Source: Setophaga petechia
Taxonomy: Eukaryota > Chordata > Aves > Passeriformes > Parulidae
Direction: 5' to 3'
NCBI GenBank assembly: GCA_024362935.1
Contig: JANCRA010000032.1
Span: 1,736,001-1,800,000, forward strand
Length of the DNA stretch: 64,000 nucleotides
Below are positions 24,001 to 37,534 of this stretch, in pieces. Under the pieces are notes generated by a model, which did not search any database, was not told the DNA's origin, and saw only the letters and a list, made by a program, of their open reading frames with translations. A program made the translations under genes and the position numbers. Within the stretch, counting starts at the first letter, position 1; every line of letters starts with the position of its first letter.

Positions 24001-27000
24001 GGGAAAAAGTACCTTCCTAAGCTGATGGGAGAATTACCTTCTGGAGGTGCCTGTTTTTCGTCATTGACCATAGAAATAGGATGTTGAGATGAGTCATCAT
24101 CTTATTCAAGCATCTGAAGCCTGATCCACAGCTGATCTCTGTCCTTTTATGGTCACTAGACAAACAGGCCTCCTCCACATTGCAGTTCCATCTCATCCTT
24201 AATATTGGAAGCAGACCAGGTGAACCACTCTCTCCAGATGTCTTTTACTTTAAACTTATAAGAAAGGTACTTATTGTGAAATAGACCTCTTGACTTTAGA
24301 CACCTCAGATTTGGTGTGATGAATTTTGTTTGGGTCAGAAAGCCTCAGACTCTTCTCCAATGCTTACAAGCTGAGGAGACATCAGTGTCCAGAGGAGTCA
24401 GAGACATCTGTGCTCACTGTTGTGCATAGAAATGGCACCTTGCTCTCCCTCAAACGAGTGGGCTTCAGCATGCAAATGCACAGCACTGCTGGGAATCTGG
24501 ATTAATTATGCAAGCAGGATAACACTGTCTGTAAGCACAAACACACTGCTTCCAGCCCAGCCAGTGTCTGACTGGTGCTGTGACAGATGAACAATGCAGG
24601 CACAACAGCTCCTGCTGAAGCAGCTCAGGTGCCTCCATCATGGAGCAAGACCAGGGATGAAGGTGGTTTCTAAATCTGCTGCTAGAAGTGAGAAGTGCAT
24701 GTGGAGCAATAGGTAAACAAGTGAATACATTGCACTGAAAAAGGACTTCATATCTATTAAGGTTTTCAGAGGGTAGTCGTTGTTATGTTACCCTTTTCAA
24801 GAGAGGCCAAGAAGTAATCCATGAGAAGGACTGTGTAAGAAAATCCTGCTATGAAACTGCACACCTTATAGTGCTCACATTCTGAGATCAAGCACACAAA
24901 AGACCTCTAAATTATTTTGGAAAATTTTCCATACAGCTACAGGAGTACTTTATAGTACAATTTATTTCTATCCTCTTTGTGATCAACCCCTTGGAAAGAC
25001 CAACTAAGACATCCTTTCAAGAAACTCTTTTCATTTTTGGTCTTTTGTGACTCAGTTTTATTGTAATTCTGCTCCACCATATGGGTTTTTTTCTCAGTAT
25101 TTTCCTTTTAAAAAAGAGATCTATATTTTTCTTAACTGCATGATGTCCTTCTCTTTCCAGTCGTGCTCCATCTGATTAAAATCACACAGCTAGTTTCAGA
25201 GGCTGGATCCAGTAATTAGTCTCTCATGTCATCAGAATCCTTTCCTGCTCCTCCATGCATTCTGAGTCTCCTGCACAATGGGTATCTCTGTGTCATTGCA
25301 CCTCTTTCATAGTCTCTCCCCTGTCATGGTTCAGTCTAAATTTCATCTTTGAGCACATTCTGAAGCTGTAAAATAACTGTTGGCTTAAAAATTATATTGT
25401 TCTTCATGATGGGAACTTCTCAAACTTATCTTTGTGGTGAGAACCAATACCTAGCTGCTGCTTTCCAGGTTTTGCAAAGATGGAGAATGGGATGCACCTG
25501 AAGTCCTTCTCAGAAATCCTCTAGCCTCAGCAGTGCAACCAAGATGGAGTACTGCTGCCCCACAGGTGAGGAGCTGTGCTACCTCTGACCATGACAAGGT
25601 GTGATGGGAAGAGAGATTGACAGCCCACCAAGAAGAGGCTCAGGACCCTTGATAATGCAAGAAGAAGATGAGCTGCCAAACATTTATTCTGTATCTGCAT
25701 GAAAATCTATTTCAAAATATTCCTATTTATCATTCTGAGCAAACCAAAGAAATGGCACAAATAAAAGCTGTAATATCTGTTCAAATCATCTATCTTTTGT
25801 TTTTACAAGACCAAAGCCAAATTATAAGACTTGCAATAGGCCATAAAACTTGATTGTTCTAAACAGGGGAAAGAAAATAATCAGAAAGCACTGAACTGAT
25901 ACCCTGCATGTCTTGGAGCATGTCAGAACAGAGTTCTACTCAGTGAAAGATCCAAGCCATACACATACCATCTATATAGAATTTAATAAAGTCAAGCATT
26001 AATTCCCCACAGTATAAACAAAAGCTGTCCCATAATGTTGTCTCAGTATAAAGTGTGAATGTTTTTTAGGTTTTTGTTACTCTGCGTGATACTGAACTCA
26101 TTAACCTTTTAAAGCTGGGATTTTTTGGTCTCCTTACCTCCCTGATGATTTTATTGTAGCATTATTAATTAGCAAAAAAACACCCCCACTGTAAGTAAGC
26201 CTTTTGTTTTTATTCTTGCAGTCATCCTTCTACAATATTTTAGTCTTGATAAGAGTAGCTGTAATTTTTTGACAATTAAAAGCTCTACTGGATATCTGTT
26301 TTCCCTTTACAGAGCTATTGATTTCAATGTGTAGTTCTGCCTATCCTCTCTCCTTCAGTTTGTCTTCGCTCTGTCCTCAGGCTTTACTACTTCTACCTAA
26401 TGCCATAATTTCCAGCGCAATTCTCTGGAAGAACTTACATCTGCCAACAACAGGGGAAAGGCTCACGACTGTTCTATGATCTGACTTAAGAAACTCCTTG
26501 AATTTCAAACATCTTTTGAGGGGGGTGGTAAAATCCTTGTCCCCTTGGAACTGCCCACATGAACTTACTCATTCAGTAATAGTCTGGTTTTAGAAAATTA
26601 ATTCTGAAGGAACATTTTGTACACCATTTATTATGACTGCAGACAATGAGCCAGAAACTGATGAGAGAAAACCATATTTTAGTTTTGTAAATAAACTTTA
26701 TGATCATTCTAATGTAAACTGTGCCTCAGAAAATGCTGTGCCCTATATCCTTGCTTAGTTTACTCAATGACTTGCCCTCTGCAGTAGCCTGTTGCTGTAG
26801 GGTAGGGGCAGTTATTGCCTCCCAAGGACAATTCTGAGTGGTATCCCATTGCTGTCTCTTCCCACTACTTTCCAGGACCTGCAGATAAAAAAATCAAGCT
26901 CATTTTTATATTTTTACACAATTCTCACTATCCAAGAGAGATAACCTTTTTTTAGATGTTTGGTTACTGCTATTGGATCATGTCTTTACACTTACATGTG

Positions 27001-27875
27001 CCTGCTTGCCTTCCTCATATGACATTAAAACCACCAACTGAATCAATTAACCATTTACTTTTTCCTGAATAAAAAAATATTGACAGCCCCCATGAGATTT
27101 CTGGAAAGCAGTTAAAAATGAACTTTAGAAATGTGAGAATATAGTTCAATGAAATAAGGTTTTTAGCCTTTTAAAAGCCTTCTAAAGCTTCTAAAGCCGC
27201 TCTCAATGGTTATGCATTTCTACAGGTTTTCTCTTAATATAGTAACTCTGTGGTAAACAGAATAAATGTGTCTACCATAAACCTTATAGTTCCTGTTAAT
27301 GTATCTTCTTTTTCAGGAAATGGAGGGTGGAGAGAATGTTGCAGTGGCACATCTCCACCAGAAGCTCAAGAATTAGTTACAAATACCTTCTAATTTTCCA
27401 GAAGTCATCTGTTCCATTTTTGAGTCCCTCAGCAGACATGACATTCATAAGGGAGCCATATGGTATCACAAGAAAAAGGGAGGTGAACTTGTGTCATCTG
27501 TGTACAAATAAGTTGAACTTCTTTCTAGAGAGACAGTCAGCAATAAAAAAAGTTAATAAAACTTTAAACCAAAATACTAATATCCCATTTATTATTCCCT
27601 TTTCCTATTTTGCTAATTCTAAACAGCGATTATTGTCCCTTTACTCGGAGCACAATCTCTTATTTTCAAGCAGAGATGGAAATTTAAAATTAATTTTCAA
27701 CATTAAAAAAATATTTTCATACCAGAAATTTAACATTTATGTAGTTTTAGAAAACAATGTAATCATCAATGGACGCTGAATTTATACAGAGTGTATTAGG
27801 CCTCTTTGCAGCCCTGTTTTATTGTATGTGAGAATTCAGCTCTGTTACTTTTAAGATAACAGCATATTGTATGTA
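21095..27875. other. Long A+T-rich non-coding stretch
   Basis: No gene supported over about 6.8 kb. The best frames are 125 codons (22342-22719), inflated by the ACAAA microsatellite, and 150 codons (27327-27779), rich in Ile, Asn, Lys and Phe as expected from A+T-rich DNA, with no domain recognised. Confidence 0.5.
22590..22624 (+). repeat. (ACAAA)n pentanucleotide microsatellite
   Basis: About seven perfect 5-bp units. A+C-rich arrays of this kind are common in vertebrate genomes. It lies inside an anonymous frame (22342-22719), which it lengthens with alternating Lys, Gln, Asn and Thr codons. Confidence 0.95.
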
Positions 27876-27929
27876 CCTCCATAATGATTAATGGTCTTTT
27901 TCCTCCATCATGATTAATGATGGAGGAAA
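27876..27929. repeat. 26-bp-period imperfect duplication containing a 13-bp-arm hairpin
   Basis: CCTCCATAATGATTAATGG (27876-27894) is repeated with small changes from 27902. The second copy forms a near-palindrome: TTTCCTCCATCAT (27899-27911) and ATGATGGAGGAAA (27917-27929) are exact reverse complements separated by GATTA. No gene is close enough to suggest a terminator or operator. Confidence 0.92.
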
Positions 27930-28573
27930 GTGATTCTATTCAGTCAAGTGTGATGATTATATTTAAATGCTTAAAATCAGAAGTGCATAAACTATTCACC
28001 CATCTTCTTGGTCTCTTATTACTAAACTCAAGGAAAAACCTGATGAAATTCCAAATGCAAGCTTTTATTTTGAATGGAGGTGAAGAAGGTCTTCTGGCAC
28101 TGATGTATCTCAGTACTGCTGCTTGTGCCTTTGTTCACAGGAATGGAAAGAACATCAAGCACACTTGGTTTCTGGCTGATCCTGGTACTTAAATAAGGTT
28201 CTGCTGCAGTTCCTTTGGTTGAACAAAATGAGAAAGAGCTTTTTTCCCCAACTAAGTACTGTGCTGTACTGCCAAGAGGACTCTATCATAATAACAGAAC
28301 ATTACTGGTATAACTCTAGGATACATTTTGTAGATGAAATGTTATGTTGAAACCCAAACTGCTTTAACAATTCTGTACATAATTGACCTTCTTATTATCT
28401 GATTCTTTAACTTTCAAGAGCATTTTCTACCACAACAACAAAATTTTTGAGCGGCACTTTGGAATTGTGTACACTTGTGCATAGTAATGAGCTCTGACCC
28501 AAACATGCACAAGGTTTTTTGTAATTTTCACATATCTCTTATTAAATACAGTCAAAAATTGTATAAGATAGGA
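27930..28573. other. Non-coding stretch, no gene seen
   Basis: A 91-codon plus-strand frame (27917-28192) covers part of this stretch. It contains no recognised domain and begins inside the palindromic repeat, so it is not called as a gene. Confidence 0.55.
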
Positions 28574-28990
28574 TGTGGCAGTCATATTTTCTGAAAAATC
28601 TCATGGTCCAGGATTTTCTCCTGGGAAGCTGAAAAGCCTCAGAGGAAAAGGAAAAATTCTTATCTCATTTGCTTCTCCTGTGTTCTGCTCACATGTGGAA
28701 AGTGTCTGGAGATTGTTTATCCAACACGTCATTGTTTCATTGGTTTCATGTGAATTGTTTTGACTTATTGGCCAATCACAATCAAGCTGCGGCGGGGGTC
28801 TGGAAAGAGTCAAGAATTTTCTTTATTACCTTGTAGCCTTCTCTAAGTATCCTTTCTCTATTCTTTAGTATAGTTTAGTATGATATACTTTAATATACTA
28901 TAGTATCATAAAATAATAAATTAACCTTCTAAGAATATGGAGTCAGATTCATAATTCCTTACTTCATCTGGGAACCCCACAAATACAAGA
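28574..28990 (+). mobile_element. Solitary LTR of an endogenous retrovirus, songbird type
   Basis: This is about 417 bp beginning TGTGGCAGTCATATTTTCTG and ending near ACCCCACAAATACAAGA. In order it contains an ATTTTCTCCTGGGAAGCTGA box, a CCAAT motif (GGCCAATCAC, 28770-28779), a TAGTATA-rich stretch with partial self-complementarity (28867-28911), and a polyadenylation signal AATAAA at 28915-28920, followed by an ATGGAGTCAGATTCAT box. This wording and order recall an abundant songbird LTR family. No gag, pol or env sequence flanks it, so it is most likely a solo LTR left after recombination between two LTRs. The 3' boundary and target duplication are unclear: flanks ATAGGA and ATACAT agree only partly. 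The CCAAT, TATA-like and AATAAA signals show it once carried a promoter and a polyadenylation site. Confidence 0.8.
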
Positions 28991-30645
28991 ATACATAAAG
29001 AAAAATTTGATATAGAATTTCCCTCTTCCAATGGAGACCGTGCAGGCCTTACAGAAACGTATGAGTAAGGAAAAAATCTAAGGTTCAGTAGATACTGGAA
29101 AGCTGCTGCTCACACAGTCTATCACTCCTCTTACACTGATGAAACTGAAGGAGGAAATGCAGATTTGCAATGAAGCTGAGTCAAATCTATAACACAATAT
29201 TGAGATCCATTTCCTAATGCAGGCATACTGGTTGCTTCTCTAGGATTATGCAAAGATATTAGCATATGTTTGTGCCAACAGCAGGACCAATCCAGCTGGG
29301 CACTAGCTAAATGCAATTAAAATTTGCTGTGTATGCTTTTGTTTTGCACCATGTCTTCTGTTTAGAAAATGTCATGTTACAGTAAGTATGAAAAAAATTT
29401 CCCAAAAAAGGTGATGCATTTCTTGAAGGTGCTTATCTCTTGTTTTTGAATAACTATCAATCTCTAATGCACAAGCAAGCCGGAAGGAAGAGGAGGAAGA
29501 GGAGTGGTAGCTGAGCAGTGGAAAGAGAGAAGCAGCTTCCATGGACTGAAGAAGCTGTTTCATGGATCTGCCTTCACTGAAGTGATGCATTCACAAGAAC
29601 CATGGTTGGATACATACTCTAGGTTTACAAGTTGAAATTTCCATATATATGTGCATGGTGCACCGGAATACTTCCAGCAAAAATGAAGCCAGAAAACAAC
29701 CCAAATCCAGACTAAAGGCCTTGGTGGATTTGGATGGTGAAGTACAGGTGCAAGCAAGGGGCTTTAGAAATCACATAGAAATTTTTAGTCAATCATGCAT
29801 ATAGAGCATGAGGTTGGGTGGGTGTTATATGCTAATTAAAAGCTCCCATAAAAATAATCTCTTGCAGCTACAGGCACAGCATAGTATAGAAATTTCTGGG
29901 AAGGATGCAGATTAATTACATCCAAATATCTGGAGCATATTAAGAACAAAAGAAACCACTATGCAACAAATATTCAAAAATATTTTGTTCGATAATGTTC
30001 TCATCTAGGAAAAAAAGTGGATATAATATTATTATTGTAGAATCTTTGTCTTGCCTTTAGAGGACCATTGAGATTTTATGCTGGACTGAGATTGATTGTC
30101 TGTTTACAAGTGAGTTATAAGACAAATAAATACACTGCAGATCACATCTGGGTTAAGATTATGGAGGTGGCTACATCTAGGTGATAAATTATTTTTTGAA
30201 CTGGAGAGCAATACATGATACCATCCAGAAGCATAATTCATAATATATTAATATGTAAGTCTGAAAATTGAACTAACAAGAGATTTACAGGCTGAAGCCC
30301 CTCTTTTACTACAGCATGAGACAGCTTCCAGAGCAGCTTTTGTAAACACAATAAATGGTAAAGGACTCAATATTGACTGATGGGGCTCAACATAATCAGT
30401 TTCAAAAGGATGTGGAATACTGAAAAAGTTGTTTGACTTAACAAATAAGTGGTGGAAGCTTTTCTAGACATACAGAAAAAAAAATAATTAAGTTGCCTAC
30501 CTGGTTGCATTTATATAGAGTGTTATGCTTCAAATGCAATCCAGTAATGCCCCAGTATCATGCTGATTTTTTAAAACGCATATAATGTTCTAGCTTTCAC
30601 TGGTTTAATTTAGTTTCTGAGGAGATCTAACATTGTTGGATTTAA

Positions 30646-30690
30646 TTGAAGAAAGTGTTAATTTTTTCTTGAAGAAAATGTTAATTTTTC
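30646..30690 (+). repeat. Tandem duplication, period 23 bp
   Basis: TTGAAGAAAGTGTTAATT (start of the copy at 30646-30668) is followed at 30669 by TTGAAGAAAATGTTAATT with one substitution and one fewer T in the terminal run. Consistent with slippage. Confidence 0.9.
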
Positions 30691-30739
30691 AGAGATTATA
30701 TGATGTGCTACATATAAGCATTTAAAAAATAGTATTAAT

Positions 30740-30771
30740 TAAAATACCAATTTCATCTAAAATACCAATTT
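30740..30771 (+). repeat. Direct repeat of 14 bp, period 18 bp
   Basis: TAAAATACCAATTT occurs perfectly at 30740-30753 and 30758-30771. Confidence 0.88.
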
Positions 30772-33489
30772 AACACTGGGTCATATTAATATGCAGGAGC
30801 TGTAAAAAGTTTTAATAAGAATATTAAAAGTGAAAATTTCTTTATTTTAGCATGTCGCTATTCCCTTTCCAACCTCAGTGAAATCAAAGAGGATCTTCCT
30901 GTGAGAAATTTCTCAATATTAAGAGAGATAAGTTCACAGTACAGTTTCGGTCAGATTTCATTTTCAAATAATGCGTAATCAGGAATCTCTGGATTTTTTT
31001 ATGATCTAAAAAATTAATGATTTGGACAATTATTCTGATAGTAGGCTAAGGAAAATTTAAATAAAATAATTAGGTATGCTGCCTAGAAATCAACAGTGTA
31101 AAAACAAGTTGTGAGCTCTTACTCAATTTTCATTAACTGATTAAAGAGGCTAAGGAAGAGGAACTGGTGCTACTTAATTCATTGTTTGCATCTCATTTGA
31201 ACTATGCAGGTACTGGTAAATAAATATTCCAATGATCACCCTCAGGCATTGAGGTCAAATGGCACAGAAGAGCCCAAGTGCACACTATGAATGCTCTCAC
31301 TCTCCAGAACACAGTGGCTGCATGCACACTGTCCTTCAGGAATTTGGCCCACACTGCGTCAGTACTCATTACAGATTGGAAGAGAAGACTCATTCCAGAG
31401 CCTGGAAAGGCTTTCTGGCAGTCATTAATTTGATGTTTTAGAACCAGACCAAAGATAGTAAAGAAGGGAGTATACTGTTTGGAAAGATCTTCTCTCCATT
31501 CCCATCTCTATCACTCATTGGTGATGACCAACGGTCAGGATCTCCAGTTTCAGCCTCTCACCAAATTAGGCACCAGAAAGCCTTTTCCTCACCCTGGATA
31601 TAGAAAGCTAATTTTTCTGGAGTTACAGTGGGTTGAATTCTGCTTGGAAACAGACACCTAAATGTTTTGAAAGGACAGAACCAAGTTCAATAATGTGACT
31701 AGTCACCCAGCAAAGCTAGTGAAGCAGGATGCTTGTGATGGACAGAACTCCTGAGAAATGCAGAAATCAAAATAAACATTTTAAGGGCAGACAAGATTGT
31801 GAGTTGGTCATCCTGAAATGGGTTTGCCTCTGATGCTCTTTGCTGAAGGCTTTGAACAAATACCATGTACAGCTCTAACAGTGCTCATAGGTTGCAAAGT
31901 CATCAAGTAAAGAATGTACACACACATATTTTGGTGTGAGTACTGCACTGAAATTTTCCAGGTTCCTTATATTGTGCTTAAATATATTTTTGGAAACAAG
32001 AGGAGAAAAAAATAATGTTTCACCTGTGAGTTTTGTAATAAAGTGAAGAGCCTCTTCTGGTTTCACTCAGCTGTATAATGAGATGATCCTGTGTCTAACC
32101 ACAGAAGAAGAAAGAATGAAATGTACCTATGCACTGTTATGTAAGATGATTTATGGCTGATCAGATTTGTGAAAACAGCAAAATATGCTTTCATGTGCTA
32201 GAATAAGCCAGTGCTCATGTGTGTTTGAAATGATTCCTCAGTATTTTGTACAATGATGAATGTTTAATTATTAGGCAGATGTGTTCAGCTTTTGTACAAA
32301 ATCCTCCTTAAGGGCAACAAAATGTTTGTGCTTCAGCTTTTGCTAATTTTTTCTTCAAGCTTTTCAAATGTTTCCATGAAGACTGACAGATAACTCGAGT
32401 AATAAACAGCTTTACTCATGAATTCAAGCTTATTTTCTATGTATGTATGTTATAGAGCTTATAATTTTCTCAATTATATAGGAACCAACCCATGAAGTTC
32501 AATGAAAGTACACACATGAAACCAAGGAGATATTTCTGTAAGCAAACTCCTACAATTAAATGTTCCTGAAAATTGCTTTAACTTAATGACCTTCAACTAT
32601 CTGCCGGTGGATTATGGGAAAAACAAATACATAAATAGAAACACATTGCTAAGTTTAAAAACATGTATATTTTAAAAAACTGATGTAAACAAAACCCCTT
32701 CAAAGAGAAAAATATTAAGTCCTGGATCATCAGGCAATGTTATTAAGGTAATGCTGTTAAGTGCAGGTGCTAGTAAGACACAGTGTGAGAGCTACAGCAG
32801 ACTCAGTATAAACCACTCTTTTGACAGTATGAAACTAGTCATAAACTGACAGCATCACAATATTTTTTGCATATCTAATGATTTTGCAGATTGATTACAT
32901 AAATGAGTGAAAATAATGATAAAAAAATGGAATTCATATTCACTTAAAACTTTATGGGTTTGACAGAAAGTTTAGACAAACACTTCATTTTCTGTACCTT
33001 TAAAAATTGAGTTCTAGTCAAAGTAATTTGACAGCTGTAAAAGAAATCATTATCCTCATAATCATTGGTTTACTGGATTACAGCCTGGTATCCTATAATG
33101 TTTTACAGATATTTTAAGATGTGACGCACACTGCCCTGAATTATTTCCTATTTAAAGAGAGTCTAAAGGAAACACCCCAAAGAAAGGCAAAGGAATGGAG
33201 TAGATGTAACATTTATAATTGCTGTGGCCATTATACCTAGAAAAACTTGAAAGAAGAAGTGGCATAAAGATGGACTTCATGTTTCTAGAGCAAAAAGAGA
33301 TCTCATTCCTGGTATGCAGCAAAATAAAGGAATCACGAAAGAGGACCTAAAAACCCCCAAGAATTCAATAAGAGCAGGGACAAGGACAAAGCAGGGAGAG
33401 AGCATCCAGGTGCAGAGGCAGCTGCCTTGAAGTTCCTAGATCTTGTAACAACTGCTGCCTCCAACACCTGTGCTAACCTGGAAACCAAC

Positions 33490-33562
33490 ACTTCTCCAAA
33501 TGGAGGCTGGACCTGGTGGCCTTGGCAAATCTCTTCCAGCCCAAATTTCCCTGTGATTTTGG
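33490..33562 (+). mobile_element. Probable CR1 LINE 3' end remnant
   Basis: The stretch GGAGGCTGGACCTGGTGGCC, then CAAATCTCTTCCAGCCCAA, then CCCTGTGATTTT follows the order of the last 60 to 70 bp of avian CR1. It is more diverged than the other copies and lacks clear tail octamers. A chance or other repeat origin is less likely but possible. Confidence 0.6.
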
Positions 33563-36500
33563 TAACCTGACTGGCAATTCTGCCAGCCTGGTCTGTCGTA
33601 GGCAAAGCCTTAGGCAGGTGATGTGGTATAGGTACAATCCCTCATTTATTTGTCAGATGCTATGGAGCTGACTCTCTTGCCATTATGTACTTTTGATATT
33701 TCTGAAAAGCTTTTGTACACCTGATAACAACAAAACATAGATGATCTGGTCTGAGAACAAGTGGACTCCAAAATGCTGGCACTTTGACATGATTTTTACA
33801 CTTTCCCAAAAACCACAATTGGGTCATGAGTAGAGGAAAGAACAGTTATCCATTAATTGACATATGTCTGGATGAAAAGAGAAGGATACCAGAGGGAGAA
33901 AAGAAGAGAGCAAGCCCAGCTTTATCAGTTTTGTGAAAGAAAGTATTGTAGAAGTCTATATAAATAATTCTTAATAATTAATTATCTCAGATTCCCAAAT
34001 AATATGCAAAAGCCTCACACATAACTGAAGAGTACAAACCTGACATAGAAATTTCCTTCCACCATCTCTGCACTGCATCTGTAGGCTTGTGAAGTTTTTA
34101 GTAGCTGTGTCTTATAACAAAGAAAATTAATCTCCATTTTGCAGCTAAACAGAGTAGAATTTTACCAACAACTTGCTCATTAGTTCTGCACTGCAGGCTG
34201 CATCCGCCTGATGCTGTCCTCCCTATGAGTTTTTATTGTTGTGGTTTTTATTTGGTCATAATTATCTCATCTGTACCTACACCAACCTGTCAGAGAGAGT
34301 GTTAGTTTTTCTTTACTGGTTTGTAATTCTATTACACAGCCCATCAGCAGCTTGTTTCTGATTATTGCAAGCATAACACCCTTCTGGTAGCAGCTGTTAA
34401 TATTTGCCCTTGCTTTATTATGCAACAAGTGCATGTTGCTTGCCTATAATAATGTGGAACTAACAGTGATGTCCCTGCCTGCTTCCTGGGAAATTATGCT
34501 CTCCTTTCACCTTTCTTTCTTTATAGAATACCAACCAGATATTTAAACAGCTATTTAATATGCCTATCATCTTGGAAAGTCACAGGAACAAAGAAGGCCC
34601 AGCAGATATGGCAAGAAGAAAAGACTGCATTAAAAACTTTCTGTCTGGGCTCACAGAATGGAGCCAGCAGGGAGATCCCAGAGTACGTGGGGGAAGCCAA
34701 GTCTTGTGCTAACAGAGGGATGCTGTCATCATGGTGCAGCCATGACCAGGGCTCTGCAAGGCACCTTTTAGACTAGTTTATCCTAAGAGCTATTCAACAG
34801 GGAGGACTTTTTTTTCTTTTTTTTTTTTTCTTTTTTTTTTTTGACAGGGACAGTGCCAGGCAAAGCAATTTGTCATTTTCTTTTTGCACTGCAAAAGACT
34901 GAGGGGAAAAGTTTTACAGAGATTTATCAAGTATTTGCAAGCTACCAGTTCCTTCTTAAGACCTGGGTTTGGTTTTTTCCTCTTTGTTGATCAATGCCAT
35001 TCTTTGGACTGTTGGAGGATCTCACCCCCCAGTCACAGAGAAGAACTATTTTTCTCTGAGAAATTAGTAACTGTTAAAGGAACAGTGCTGGTGGTTGCAG
35101 ACAGGATTTTATCTCTACATATTCATTCACAGTTGCTGTTCTCACTTTTGAACAGTATTTTTTTTACCAGAAGTTTCAAATTCCTGACTTTTTAAAAATA
35201 TCTCTTCACACTCCAGATGTCTACAGATGAGGAATTTCGAGCTAAGCCACTGAGATTGTTTCTAAACATCTTTATTCCTGGGATGCAGAAACCTTTCAAG
35301 TTACACTGTGCAAAACTACCTTTTAAAGTTATGCTTTGATAACATTCAAGCCAGTGGAACTGAGGTAAGTGTTGATTTTAAAATACTCAATGCTGGGAAC
35401 TTCAAAGCTGTCTACTATTTGAGCGTCCCTTTTCTTTCTCACCCTGTCTGCCCCTCAGTCCAAGAGGGGCTTGTTCAGATTTACACAGAGGTCAAAATCT
35501 GTTTGTACTAAGATTTACCTTCTAATTTTACACATATTTTTGTGCACTTTTTAACTTGCAGGTGTTCGCATGTCAAGATTTTAAAGAAGAGACAACTCTT
35601 ATCTTAAAATTTTATCATCTTTCATTGACGAAGGAGTTAAGATATGGGTAAATCTATTAGATTAATCTTAGTGTATATATATGAACTTGTCTTAAGCACC
35701 TCTCACACCTCAAGAAGTATTGTTGTGACTCTCCCTTTAAGACTGTGGCAGAAAACTCTCAAAAGCCGGAGGGACACCCACAAAAACTAGACTGAAATTC
35801 ATCAGAACTTGAAAATGAAAAAATTAATGAAAAATGGCCTTTTTTTCTTGTCTTCTGGCTATGAACAACATTATTTGGAAGAAAAGTACCAGTTCTGGAA
35901 AGAAATGAGCAACCAGGTCAAGTGAATTTTTACCATATGTAATTAAGGTATTACTTCAAATTGATGTGCTCTCTTCCAGAGAGATCTAAAAGTTTGGGAT
36001 GCATGAAGAAACTGAAGAAAATGATGACAGTATCCTCACCCTCTGCTTCCTTCGGTAGGAGACTTGCCTCTGATGTCCATTTTTGTAGTGTCAGTCCCTA
36101 GAGATGTGATTGAGAGAAAGCTGAATGTGTTGTAGCTGCCTGAAAATAATTCATAGCCAAAGGCTGACCAATGAGTTTATTCAAGTGGTAAGATCCAAGC
36201 AATGCCTGCAGTACTTCTCAGCACTTAGGAGAATATCAGCTTCCTATCTCTAAATCCCATCTTAGCTTACCCCATTCAGAAAATTTTGTCTTAAATATAT
36301 GTCGCTTTGGACAAGTGGAAATCAACACTTTGTGTTTTGAACTGGGGCTGGATAATGACAATAAGTCTGAAGAGAGATTCTGTAAAGCTGTGCAGCTTTA
36401 CAGCCAGAGGCAGTGGGATGAAATTAGAGTGACAAAAACTAAGCTGCAGACCACAGAAGTATCAGACTGAGACTTGGGTACCTATGTGAAATGGTGGAAG

Positions 36501-37534
36501 GTCTACTCTCTGTGATCCTTGGTACTGTAATGAGCTAAACTTGAATTTTCTGGGAATTGCCTTTTATTGCAGGGAATGCAGGATCAGCAAGGCTTTGGGT
36601 GAGATGACTGAATAAGCTTTTGCAGTATCTAACTTATATGAAATACGCTATAGAAAAAATGAGGAGAAGAAAGAAAAGAAGAAATTGCATGATTGGAAAG
36701 TGGAATCTCTCTCATGCAGTATTTCCAGACTTGGTGCAAAGATGTGTCAGTAGGATATTTACCTTTTTTCTAGCTAGATTTAAAAGTTCTTCCTCATTGC
36801 AAGCTAGCAAAGGACAGGTGCATCCCAATCAGTTCTCTTTCCCTACATTTTACAAGGAAATTCAGGAATATTTTGCTGCTCCACTTCCTTTGTTATATTG
36901 TGCAATCTCCAGGATTGCAACATACCTGAAGGTACTTCTAGCACTTGTTAATAAGAGATCTTAAAATAGGATCTGGAGCCAGCACTTTCGTCACATTCCT
37001 TCAAGTGTCACACAAAATATTCACTAAATAATTAATTCAGCAGTTGGCACCATGTCACAAATAGTTGTGAATATGGAACAAAATGTTGGCAAAGTGATAA
37101 TTTGGGTTTGAAAATCTCACTGTAAATATTTCTGAAAAGGGAAGTCTTTATACAATAAATAGGAGTAGAAAAAAATTAAAGCTTGTAATTGTGAATGGAT
37201 GTCTATTAGAACACCATGAAAGAGATAGCAACACTCAAAATATTCTCAATATTCTTAAATTTCAAAAAAGGCTTCTTGGAATATTTTTGTACTGTAGTCA
37301 TCTATGAGATCTACTGACCCGTCTACCTGAAGCAGGTATTTGTTAACAGCACTGGTGAAGTTTTCCTGGGAGTGTTTGATAGGAGATTCACAGAAAATCT
37401 ACAGCCAGGACCCCAAAATATTTGATGTGTATATTGTGCTGGATCTTATTTCAGGGTCTAAGACCTAATCTTCTGTTCACATACTTTATGAAAACACTAA
37501 GACTTTGAAATGTATGTGCACAACTTGAGCTCTG
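33563..37534. other. Non-coding stretch
   Basis: No gene supported. Frames up to 114 codons (36620-36964) and 103 codons (34884-35195) on the plus strand have no recognised domain or start context. A T-rich tract lies at 34808-34842. Confidence 0.55.
34808..34842 (+). repeat. T-rich tract of 35 bp
   Basis: Thirty-three T residues broken by two C residues. It could be read as a reversed poly(A) tail, but no reversed polyadenylation signal or retrocopied gene lies to its right. Confidence 0.92.

Larger units (their letters stand above)
28991..33489. other. Long A+T-rich non-coding stretch
   Basis: No gene supported. All frames are 72 codons or shorter. Two short tandem duplications lie at 30646-30690 and 30740-30771. 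Confidence 0.55.

Noticed and set aside
25320..25345. CTGTCATGGTTCAG as a possible LTR start
   Set aside because: Several bird LTRs begin with similar words, but the following sequence does not continue as an LTR and no matching CA end or AATAAA was found.
27327..27779. 150-codon plus-strand frame
   Set aside because: Amino-acid content is what A+T-rich DNA gives by chance. No domain, no partner exon and no coding-like pattern could be seen.
34808..34842. T tract as the reversed poly(A) tail of a processed pseudogene
   Set aside because: No TTTATT signal or gene-like sequence lies immediately to the right, and no target duplication was found.
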